Shown here piece by piece: positions 15,538-23,114 of a stretch of DNA of 30,218 nt. The notes under the pieces are model-generated. The model was not told the origin of the DNA. It made no database searches and saw only the letters and a list, made by a program, of their open reading frames with translations. The DNA comes from a virus: positions 1 through 30,218 of IMG/VR virus record IMGVR_UViG_3300017917_000567; one strand, written 5' to 3'. The translations under genes were made by a program, and so were the position numbers. Position 1 is the stretch's first letter, and each line of letters begins with the position of its first letter.

Positions 15538-18153
15538 ATGGCAACTATAGATGTAGGACGTATAAAATTATCACTTCAAGGTGATTGGAGTAATTCAACA
15601 GTTTATACTGTTGGAGATATGGTTTTATTTAAAAATAAAATATGGATTTTAAAAAGAGCCTACACTCCTAACAATTCTACAAATTATGCTCCAGGTACTA
15701 AATCTATGGGGCACCAAGAATTTATTTCTAAAGAAGATTTATTAACACGTACAAGTGTTGGAGATTACGATTTATTTGCTGCTACTCAAAATTTAGGACC
15801 AGGAAATACTAATGAAGAAATTGGAGTAAATGATGAATATTTAACTATTAATGACGATCCGAGATTTGCATATAACTATAGACAATTTAAAAATACATAT
15901 TCTGTAAAAGTTACTGGAACTACACCTAACTTTAAATTTGTAATAGATGGAGTTACTGCTAACATAGGATCTGCTTTACAATTATTAGAAGGTGAAACTT
16001 ACGCTTTTGAACAACACGATCAAACGAATTATCTAATGCCTTTAAGCTTTAGTTTAGCAGCAGAACCATCAGCAGTAAGTATGTATGCTGCAGGTAATGT
16101 AAAATATTTTTTAAATAATACTGAAGTAACAGAAACATTTTATAGAACACAATTTGCAACTGATGCTCCTTTTAGAAGATATGCACATAGACGTGTAGAA
16201 TTAACAGTTCCAATTGGAAGTACAATTATATATCCATTTAATAATACTTACACTGCTTCTTATAACGGAACAGGAATTTCTGTAACTAAGTCTTGGGAAG
16301 GTTATTTGTATTGGGACGAAGTACAAACAACTTTAAGATATAGAGGAGAGTGGAGTTCCAATATTCAATATTATCATAATGATATAGTAACATTAAAAAC
16401 TTTTCCTACACATAAATTATTTGCTACTCCAAGTCCTAATAGATTATTAACTATGGGTCCAGAATTATATAGATGTTTAGTTGATAATATAGATTGCGCT
16501 CCTGTTGAAGGAACAATGGAAAAAACTAGATCACCATTAATGACAGCAGCAACAACAACATCAGGAAGATTATCTAGTAACGTAAATAGCAGACAAACAA
16601 AATGGGAAACTTTTTCAGGAGATACAGATAATCAAGCAGCTGCTTGGTTCCCTAATCAAGGTCCTATAGCTTGGCCATATAAACATCATACTTGTAACGG
16701 TGCAAACGTTTATAGATTAATTAAATACATTGACAAAAATGGAACAGTATGGGTAAGAGGTGGAGGTTCTGATGGAGATACAGCAAACGGAGATGGTAAC
16801 GTAATTTCTTTTTTTAATGAAATTTGTTTTAAATTTAGAGAGTGGGACGATTCAGAAGATAGAAATAGAGGCGGATTTCAGGAACGCAGAGGAACAAAAT
16901 ATACAAGACACGGAAACGTTCCTAAATGTATTCAAATAGAACAAGGATATGGACACACTTTATACTTATTTGATAATGGAGAAGTAAAACATTCAGGATA
17001 CGGAGGACACGGACAAAGTGGAACAGGTAACTATAATAGTTATAACCAGCCTACAAACATAAATGGTTTAGAGCACGTAAGAATAATAAAAGTTGCTTTA
17101 AATATAACACAAGAAGATACAGCTCATACTTGTATGGCGTTATCTGAAGATGGTGACGTATATACTTGGGGTTATAATGGTTATGGTCAACTTGGTTTTG
17201 GTAGAACAGAAAACTGGGCTTCTGCTAGAAAAATACCTAGAGAATATTTTGGTAACAGAAAAATTATTGATATAGCTATAAGCGGTAATTCTGAAGCTGC
17301 TTGTTTTGCTAGAACTTCTGATGATAATATTTATGCTTGGGGTAGAAATAACAGCGGTTGGCTTGGAACAAACGATACAACAGATAGATATAGACCAAAT
17401 TTAATGCAAGGTTGGAACCCATCTGCAAATGGTGGAATTAGAGTGTTTCAAGTTGCTGGTTACGGTAGCAATGGTGTTGCATATATTTTAGATGGTAATG
17501 GTTTTATTTGGAGTTGTGGTTATGGTGGTATGGGAAATAGATTTTCTGCTAACACTTCTAACGTAAACGTGTTTACACAAGCAACTGGTACACCAGGTGG
17601 TGATATAGTTGATATCTGGGCTGTACATTGGAATTCTTATCATAGTACGTTTGCTAGACTTAAAAACGGAACTACTTATTTTGCAGGAGCTTCACGTTCA
17701 TACTATGTAGGTGCAACTAACGGTACGGGTGATGTTACTACACCAGTATTATTAAATGCTAAAATGAACAATTTAAAAGAAGTACATATTTTAGGTACTT
17801 ACAGTGATGTTGCAACAGCTTATTATTTACTTGATAATGGTAAAATGCTAACACAGGGTTATGATAGTTATAATAGTTGTCCAAATCCTTTTGCAGGCAG
17901 TAACTATAATGGAGAAGATGGAACATATTTACCGTATCACGCATATGTACCTGCAGGAAGTAGAATTACATCAATATGTGGACAAGGTATATGGCAATCA
18001 ACAAACTATTTTGGTAATATAAGTTTTGTAGGAACTGAAAATGGGCAATTATATAGTTGGGGATATAGTGGTAACTATGTTCACGGTACTAATGATTGGA
18101 ATAACGGTGGAGATAACGGCGGAATTATGACCCAAGGCGGTCAGGGAAGATAA
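15538..18153 (+). CDS. RCC1-repeat fibre/adhesin 2
   Basis: An 871-residue paralogue of the previous gene, starting 7 bases after its stop. The N-terminus (IDVGRIKLSLQGDWSNSTVYTVGDMV) is the shared module. The beta-sandwich follows (LLEGETYAFEQHDQTNYLMP; VKYFLNNTEVTETFYR), then a second module near residue 262. RCC1 blades run from about residue 395 to the end, e.g. 'GEVKHSGYGGHGQSGTG', 'GDVYTWGYNGYGQLGFG', 'DNIYAWGRNNSGWLGTNDT', 'GQLYSWGYSGNYVHGTND'. The phrase VPKCIQIEQGYGHT aligns with VPKCIQLEAGYSSG of adhesin 1, so duplication is evident. The C-terminus is glycine-rich. Expected role is receptor binding at the tail tip. Confidence 0.75.
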   Translation: MATIDVGRIKLSLQGDWSNSTVYTVGDMVLFKNKIWILKRAYTPNNSTNYAPGTKSMGHQEFISKEDLLTRTSVGDYDLFAATQNLGPGNTNEEIGVNDEYLTINDDPRFAYNYRQFKNTYSVKVTGTTPNFKFVIDGVTANIGSALQLLEGETYAFEQHDQTNYLMPLSFSLAAEPSAVSMYAAGNVKYFLNNTEVTETFYRTQFATDAPFRRYAHRRVELTVPIGSTIIYPFNNTYTASYNGTGISVTKSWEGYLYWDEVQTTLRYRGEWSSNIQYYHNDIVTLKTFPTHKLFATPSPNRLLTMGPELYRCLVDNIDCAPVEGTMEKTRSPLMTAATTTSGRLSSNVNSRQTKWETFSGDTDNQAAAWFPNQGPIAWPYKHHTCNGANVYRLIKYIDKNGTVWVRGGGSDGDTANGDGNVISFFNEICFKFREWDDSEDRNRGGFQERRGTKYTRHGNVPKCIQIEQGYGHTLYLFDNGEVKHSGYGGHGQSGTGNYNSYNQPTNINGLEHVRIIKVALNITQEDTAHTCMALSEDGDVYTWGYNGYGQLGFGRTENWASARKIPREYFGNRKIIDIAISGNSEAACFARTSDDNIYAWGRNNSGWLGTNDTTDRYRPNLMQGWNPSANGGIRVFQVAGYGSNGVAYILDGNGFIWSCGYGGMGNRFSANTSNVNVFTQATGTPGGDIVDIWAVHWNSYHSTFARLKNGTTYFAGASRSYYVGATNGTGDVTTPVLLNAKMNNLKEVHILGTYSDVATAYYLLDNGKMLTQGYDSYNSCPNPFAGSNYNGEDGTYLPYHAYVPAGSRITSICGQGIWQSTNYFGNISFVGTENGQLYSWGYSGNYVHGTNDWNNGGDNGGIMTQGGQGR

Positions 18154-18174
18154 TAAATAACAATAGGATAATTT

Positions 18175-18594
18175 ATGGCAAATCAAATATTTCAACTTAA
18201 AAACATATCAATCGGTGATGATTATATTCACCCTAGCTTAAAAGAAGGAAAAACTGTTTACAATGTACAATACTTACATTCAAATAGTACTCACGCATTT
18301 TTTTCTTTTAATCCAGAAGATATAACTATAAAAACTGATGGAATTAATTTAAGTAAATATGATGTAAAAATATTAGATAAAACTGACGAAGATACTGCAA
18401 AAGTATTAAGTTTTATAAAATCTAATTCATCATATATTAAACTTAAAATTGCAGATATTGAAGCTAAAATATCAGGCAAATATTCACTAGTAACTTTATT
18501 TTCTAAACTTGCGGCTAATGATTCAACTGTGAAATCAGAATTAGTAGCAAACGAACAAGAAAAAGCAGATTTTATTACAGGATTAGGATTTTAA
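18175..18594 (+). CDS. unknown 139-residue protein between RCC1 fibres
   Basis: A 139-residue, mixed alpha/beta protein (IFQLKNISIGDDYIHPSLKE; THAFFSFNPEDITIKTDG; YIKLKIADIEAKISGKYS) with no family I recognise. It lies 21 bases after adhesin 2 and 9 bases before adhesin 3. Length and wedge position would suit a fibre-specific assembly factor or a small tip protein, but there is no motif to prove it. Confidence 0.4.
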   Translation: MANQIFQLKNISIGDDYIHPSLKEGKTVYNVQYLHSNSTHAFFSFNPEDITIKTDGINLSKYDVKILDKTDEDTAKVLSFIKSNSSYIKLKIADIEAKISGKYSLVTLFSKLAANDSTVKSELVANEQEKADFITGLGF

Positions 18595-18603
18595 ATATAA
18601 AAA

Positions 18604-19872
18604 ATGTCAACTATAGATATATCAAAAGTAAAATTAAAGTGGAAGGGTAAGTGGAGAGCACGACAACAATATTTTAAAAATGATATTGTTCAGTGGATGG
18701 GAAAATCTTTTAAATGTATAAAAGATACTCCTGTTGAATTTGTTATTAGATCTAGTTCTAAAGTATCTACTGGTAACTTTTCTTTTGATCCTCCTCATCT
18801 TGTAAGAAGAAGTTATAGACCAGAAAATCCTAAGTATTGGTCTTTATTTGTTAGAGGAACTGACAGAATTAAATTATGGAATTGGTTGAAACAATATTTT
18901 CCAGGAGAAATGGTACGAGTTAAAGGTGAAGTATTTTTATGTACTAATACAACTAGATATAAAAATACATATGTAACTGAATCGAATTATTGGACTAAAA
19001 TTTATCAATCTCCTAAAACTGCAAAATATAGACACGAGTCAATAATGTTTTGTAACCGTGCTCCATTAGGTTGGAAATATAATATGGGAGAAAATCAGTG
19101 GGGTGGTGGTGATATGAGTTATAACACTACTGTTATTAACACTGATGGTACTTCAATGTGTATCGGTGGATCAGATTCTACAAGCAAAAATGGTAGAGGC
19201 GCAGATGGTGTTGGTGGTTCAACTCAAATGGGAAAACATCAATATACAAATTTTACTTTCGTTGATTGGTTAACATCAACTGATCAATCTTCTTGGCAAA
19301 CACAAGACAACACTGGAAAATTAACTACTCCAGATGGTAAATGTCCTAAAGTAATTCAAATTGCTACAGGTTCTGATACAACTCTTTGGTTAATGAATAA
19401 TGGTGAAGTATATTCAGCAGGATTTAATACTCAAGGTCAATTAGGTATTTCTAATACAACAAATTACGCTTATACAAATAGAGTTACAGCAACTGATACT
19501 ACTGATTGGAATGGAAACAATATACCAAATACTTTTAACCAAACAAAAATTGTAAAAGTTGGTATTACAAATCAAATGCAAACATCAAGTACTTCTTCTT
19601 GTTTTGCATTAGGAGAAGATGGTTCTGTTTGGGTATGGGGATATAATAACGTAGGTCAATTAGGATTAGGTAACCCTGGAGTAAACAACTCAGCTGATGC
19701 AAGTGGTTTTTATACATCAAATCAAACAAGACCTAGAAGAATATGCCAAGATTTATTTGATGGAAAATTTATTGTTGATATGTGGTGTAATGGTTCTGGT
19801 TCGGAAGATTTTGGGCACTTGATGAAGAAGGTAAATTATGGGCTTGGGGTTATAACCAATATGGAGAATTAG
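18604..19872 (+). CDS. RCC1-repeat fibre/adhesin 3, 5' part (frameshifted)
   Basis: A 422-residue frame with the shared N-terminal module (IDISKVKLKWKGKWRARQQY) and a second similar module near residues 93-130, but without the beta-sandwich of adhesins 1 and 2. RCC1 blades begin near residue 180: 'GTSMCIGGSDSTSKNGRGADG', 'GEVYSAGFNTQGQLGIS', 'GSVWVWGYNNVGQLGLG'. At bases 19809-19812 the run is four T's. After it the frame reads 20 residues of non-RCC1 sequence and stops at 19870-19872. The -1 frame from 19812 carries on the RCC1 pattern without a gap. The true protein is expected to be about 722 residues. Either the T-run lost one base, or a frameshift joins the parts. Confidence 0.7.
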   Translation: MSTIDISKVKLKWKGKWRARQQYFKNDIVQWMGKSFKCIKDTPVEFVIRSSSKVSTGNFSFDPPHLVRRSYRPENPKYWSLFVRGTDRIKLWNWLKQYFPGEMVRVKGEVFLCTNTTRYKNTYVTESNYWTKIYQSPKTAKYRHESIMFCNRAPLGWKYNMGENQWGGGDMSYNTTVINTDGTSMCIGGSDSTSKNGRGADGVGGSTQMGKHQYTNFTFVDWLTSTDQSSWQTQDNTGKLTTPDGKCPKVIQIATGSDTTLWLMNNGEVYSAGFNTQGQLGISNTTNYAYTNRVTATDTTDWNGNNIPNTFNQTKIVKVGITNQMQTSSTSSCFALGEDGSVWVWGYNNVGQLGLGNPGVNNSADASGFYTSNQTRPRRICQDLFDGKFIVDMWCNGSGSEDFGHLMKKVNYGLGVITNMEN

Positions 19873-20771
19873 GAGTTGGACATAGAGATGGTACTTACTA
19901 TGTTTACCATCCAATGCCAGTTACAGTAGATTTTAAACAGTATGGTGGCGTTAAGAAATTTATGACAACTTGTAATGACGCAGGTGTTACAACGACTTAT
20001 GTTTTAGATCACGAAGGTTGGTTATGGGCTTGTGGTTATACAACAGCTGGTTCAGTTCCTGGAGCTGTACCAACAGGAGGTACATCTACATTACAATGGG
20101 GTTCATTTAGAAGATTAGATTTTTATTTGAATGGTGATATTGAAGAATTTTGGGTGGGTGGTGATGAATCACAATGGTGTGTTATAAGACAAAAAAATTC
20201 AGATTTAGTTTGGCAAACAAACGGTAGATATTCTAACGGATCAGATGGTGCTGGTGTTCAACAATCTTCTTATTGGTATACTTCTGGTGGACAAGCAAAC
20301 TCATTTAACGTTATAGATGGTCCTAGAGGTTGCAGATTTGCTGCAGGTCATTCTGTAAGTAGAGTAGATGGTTCTCAACAATGGGCGGATCCTATTATAT
20401 TTGATGACGATGGTGTTATGTGGGCCGGCGGAAGAAACTATTATGGTTTTTCATCATTAGGATTTGATGGAGCAAACGATACTGAATGGGCAGATGGAGG
20501 TCCTCATTCTCCAGAACAAGATATGAATGATAATGAATATAACTTTAATAAAAAGCGTAAACTTTTTGTTCCATCAGGTTTATCAATCGTAGACATTCAC
20601 GCATTTGGTTATGGTTCAGCTAATATGTTTTGCTGGAGAGATGAATCAGGTAAAATATTATTTGCTGGTTATGATGGTTCTACTGCTCAAGCGTTTCAAT
20701 ATAGCAGATGGCCTGTACCAGCATCATCTACTGCACCTAGATACTTTATGCACAGTGGACCAAACGATTAA
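19812..20771 (+). CDS. RCC1-repeat fibre/adhesin 3, 3' part
   Basis: Open in the -1 frame from 19812. It reads WALDEEGKLWAWGYNQYGEL, which continues the blade in line with adhesin 1 (MALDNANRLYAWGYNGYGQL). The first ATG in this frame is at 19914 and would give 285 residues, but it lies inside a blade, so a separate start is unlikely. More blades follow: 'GWLWACGYTTAGS', 'GVMWAGGRNYYGFSSLGFD', 'GKILFAGYDGSTAQ'. It ends 26 bases before the heme oxygenase start. It is the C-terminal half of the same fibre. Confidence 0.7.
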   Translation, partial: WALDEEGKLWAWGYNQYGELGVGHRDGTYYVYHPMPVTVDFKQYGGVKKFMTTCNDAGVTTTYVLDHEGWLWACGYTTAGSVPGAVPTGGTSTLQWGSFRRLDFYLNGDIEEFWVGGDESQWCVIRQKNSDLVWQTNGRYSNGSDGAGVQQSSYWYTSGGQANSFNVIDGPRGCRFAAGHSVSRVDGSQQWADPIIFDDDGVMWAGGRNYYGFSSLGFDGANDTEWADGGPHSPEQDMNDNEYNFNKKRKLFVPSGLSIVDIHAFGYGSANMFCWRDESGKILFAGYDGSTAQAFQYSRWPVPASSTAPRYFMHSGPND

Positions 20772-20797
20772 ATTTAAAAATATGAAAACTTTATATT

Positions 20798-21376
20798 ATG
20801 GATATAAAACAGTTAACAGCTGAACATCATAAACTAGCAGAAAATCAAGATTTTGTAAAAATCCTTATGTCAGGAAATATTAATCCTGAATTGTATGGTA
20901 TTTACATTTACAATCTTTTACAATGTTATTCTGTATTAGAAAAATATTGTTTTGAAAATGGTTTGTTTAGACAAATTCCAAATATTGAAAGATCAGAAAG
21001 ACTTGATTATGATTACCGAAAACTTTGGCCTAATACTGATACTCCTCCTCGTATAACAGATAGTGTGTTACGTTATATCTATCATTTAGATAGTATTAAA
21101 GACGAACCAGAAAAATTATTTGCTCACGTGTATGTAAGGCATATGGGTGATTTGTATGGTGGTCAAATGATAAAGAAAAAAACACCTGGACCAAATTCAT
21201 ATTTGGTTTTTATAAAAGCTGAACAGTTAAAAAAAACAATAAGAGAACTAATTAATAATTATGTTTTAGCTTATCAAATTAATGTTGTAGCTGAAGCCAA
21301 ATTATGTTTTGATTATGCTACAGAACTATTTAAGGAGATGAATGATTTGGGAAAATCTTATACAGTGCAAAAATAA
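20798..21376 (+). CDS. ho: heme oxygenase (biliverdin-producing)
   Basis: A 192-residue heme oxygenase, which opens heme to biliverdin IX-alpha with release of Fe2+ and CO, using electrons from ferredoxin. H11 in AEHHKLAEN matches the proximal heme ligand of the family (as in 'EVHTQAEN' of animal HO-1). YVRHMGDLYGGQMI (with G117-D118 and G121-G122) is the distal-helix signature. It is shorter than typical cyanobacterial enzymes (about 240), mainly at the C-terminus. The last 35 bases overlap the bilin reductase, so the two act in sequence. No strong Shine-Dalgarno or TATAAATA box is seen before it. The family call is firm. Confidence 0.9.
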   Translation: MDIKQLTAEHHKLAENQDFVKILMSGNINPELYGIYIYNLLQCYSVLEKYCFENGLFRQIPNIERSERLDYDYRKLWPNTDTPPRITDSVLRYIYHLDSIKDEPEKLFAHVYVRHMGDLYGGQMIKKKTPGPNSYLVFIKAEQLKKTIRELINNYVLAYQINVVAEAKLCFDYATELFKEMNDLGKSYTVQK

Positions 21377-22025
21377 CATTATAGACATATTAGATATAAA
21401 TTGTAAAGAATACTTTGAAGAAGGTATGACCCGATTTAATAAAGAAGGTTGGGTTAATCGTACTTGGAAAAATGATAATGTAAGACGAGCACACGTTGAT
21501 GTGGTTGATGCCAGAGAAACTAAGGGACTTTATATGATGCACGTTTGTTTATTTCCTGGCCTTACAAATGGCGGACCCATTTATGGATTTGATGTAATTG
21601 CAGGTAAAAATAAAGTAACAGGTGCATTCCACGATTTTTCACCATTACTTAAAAAAGAACACCCATTAACGAATTGGTTTATCAATGAAACAAAATGGTA
21701 TAAACCGAGTAAAGAGAGAGAGTTACCAGATTGGGCAAAGGCCATCTTTAGTGGTGGTATGATTGCCGCTGGTAATATACAAACAGAAGAAGAATTGTTC
21801 CAAGTCACAACAATGGCCGAAAGTAATTTACATAATTACTTAGAAAAAATTGGCGATTTTAAAAATGACTCAAAACAAGAAGATGTTGTAAAGGCACAGA
21901 ATTACTACTGTGAATATCAACAAAAAAATCCACATACACCTAAAGTTATGTTGTCTTTAGGTTTAAATGAAGAAGATGTTATGGTGTTTAATAAACACCA
22001 TCTTTTTCCAAAGATAAATAATTAA
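21342..22025 (+). CDS. pcyX: ferredoxin-dependent bilin reductase, PcyA/PcyX-like
   Basis: A 227-residue member of the bilin reductase family (PcyA, PebS, PcyX), which reduce biliverdin to phycobilins with electrons from ferredoxin. It follows PcyA along its length: RRAHVDV, LYMMHVCLFPG, PIYGFDVIAG, FHDFSP, ELPDWAKAIFS, TEEELF, YYCEYQQKNPHT. By my alignment to Synechocystis PcyA, D84 equals catalytic D105, H67 equals H88, and D53 takes the place of E76. Loss of E76, plus the HO partner and a likely non-cyanobacterial phage, points to the PcyX type, which has been described from oceanic phages and makes phycoerythrobilin. The symbol and product are inferred. It overlaps HO by 35 bases and the porin follows 1 base after its stop. 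Confidence 0.85.
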   Translation: MIWENLIQCKNNIIDILDINCKEYFEEGMTRFNKEGWVNRTWKNDNVRRAHVDVVDARETKGLYMMHVCLFPGLTNGGPIYGFDVIAGKNKVTGAFHDFSPLLKKEHPLTNWFINETKWYKPSKERELPDWAKAIFSGGMIAAGNIQTEEELFQVTTMAESNLHNYLEKIGDFKNDSKQEDVVKAQNYYCEYQQKNPHTPKVMLSLGLNEEDVMVFNKHHLFPKINN

Positions 22026-22026
22026 T

Positions 22027-23088
22027 ATGAAATATATTATTATTTTTTTGATGTTTTTATCATCAGTTGTAAAGGCAGATGAAAAAAAAATATCTGAATT
22101 AGAAAAAAGAATATCACAATTAGAGTCAAACAAACTATCAATACCTAAAGGCTTATTCATCACAGGCGAAGTAGAAGGTTATTATGATGACCGTACTTAC
22201 GACAGTGGTTGGGATTTAAGAGCTGAATTACAAATAGGCATTACACATAAGTTTAATAATTCTTATGTTAATTGGACTGGTGCTTCAATGTTATATGATA
22301 CATATTATTCACTTGATACTTCTTTAAATAATACAATACAAGAAAAACAAATGGGATTTGGTAATGATTATTACAGATTATATCTTGGTGAAACGGATGC
22401 ACAACGATTAGGATTTGCTAAGACACCTAAAGTAGGTGCACCATTAATTATTACACAAACAAATTCAAGGATAGATCATAGAGAGAAAACAGTTCTTGCG
22501 ATTGGTGGTTTTAATTGGGACGAACAATTTGATTTTGATTCATATAGATTAAGACAAGATTTGCCAGTAGGTTTAGTTGTAGGTTGGGATAATGAAAGAG
22601 ATGCTTTATATACAGGTGTAACTGTAGGACTTTTTGGATATGCTGATTTGTCTTATATGCAAATTAAAAATCCAAAAAGTTCAACAAGTGTTTCTAGTTT
22701 TAATGAACGAACACAACAAGGTTGGTCATTAGGCGGTACTTTATATCGTTGGAATATTCCTTTGATTTGGGGTGCAGAAGTTTGGGACGATAAAGATACA
22801 GGCTTTGCTGATAAAAACAGATATGATTACGGTTTATTATACAGTTTTAATGAACGCATTTATGGTACAGTTCACAGAACAGAAAATGATGATCTAGGAT
22901 TTACAGGTAACTATTGGGGTCTTGTTTACAATATACATACTGAAGATGATAAACATAAAAGACCTGATAAAAGAGCTGGTTTAGAATTTGGCTTGTACTA
23001 CCACGATAAAGAACAAAGATCAGTATATACAGGCGTATATAAAGACTATAACCCACAGTTATTAGCAACAGTAAGATATAAGTTCTAA
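22027..23088 (+). CDS. outer-membrane porin
   Basis: A 353-residue beta-barrel. Residues 1-17 form a classical signal peptide (MKYIIIFLMFLSSVVKA, cleavage after A17). A short coiled coil follows (KKISELEKRISQLES), as in many porins and OprB-type channels. Alternating amphipathic strands fill the rest (e.g. LRAELQIGITHKF; GLVVGWDNERDALYTGVTVG; LFGYADLSYMQI). The last strand ends LLATVRYKF, with the C-terminal Phe that the BAM complex recognises. It starts 1 base after the bilin reductase stop. It would insert in the host outer membrane. Substrate is unknown; an Asp/Glu/Tyr-rich barrel is consistent with nutrient uptake. It is not an obvious virion protein. Confidence 0.8.
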   Translation: MKYIIIFLMFLSSVVKADEKKISELEKRISQLESNKLSIPKGLFITGEVEGYYDDRTYDSGWDLRAELQIGITHKFNNSYVNWTGASMLYDTYYSLDTSLNNTIQEKQMGFGNDYYRLYLGETDAQRLGFAKTPKVGAPLIITQTNSRIDHREKTVLAIGGFNWDEQFDFDSYRLRQDLPVGLVVGWDNERDALYTGVTVGLFGYADLSYMQIKNPKSSTSVSSFNERTQQGWSLGGTLYRWNIPLIWGAEVWDDKDTGFADKNRYDYGLLYSFNERIYGTVHRTENDDLGFTGNYWGLVYNIHTEDDKHKRPDKRAGLEFGLYYHDKEQRSVYTGVYKDYNPQLLATVRYKF

Positions 23089-23097
23089 TTAAATTTA

Positions 23098-23105
23098 TAT
23101 AAATA
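23098..23105 (+). promoter_or_regulatory. candidate T4-type late promoter for gene 13
   Basis: An exact TATAAATAG-type box in the 26-base gap between the porin and gene 13, 9 bases before the ATG at 23115. The close spacing means a very short leader, but the sequence and location fit. Confidence 0.65.
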
Positions 23106-23114
23106 GTAGAGATT

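Noticed and set aside
19809-19815. A classic programmed -1 frameshift site
   Set aside because: T-TTT-GGG does not fit the X-XXY-YYZ slippery pattern in both codons and I see no stable downstream stem; a one-base loss is simpler, so it is kept only as an alternative.
20605-20823. A 72-codon plus-strand frame across the end of the third RCC1 adhesin and the HO start
   Set aside because: It overlaps the RCC1 frame for most of its length and has no domain; the RCC1 and HO frames explain the bases.
20798-21376. TenA-like thiaminase as an alternative for the heme oxygenase
   Set aside because: The proximal His region and the GDLYGGQ distal-helix signature are specific for heme oxygenase, and the partner gene is a biliverdin-using reductase.
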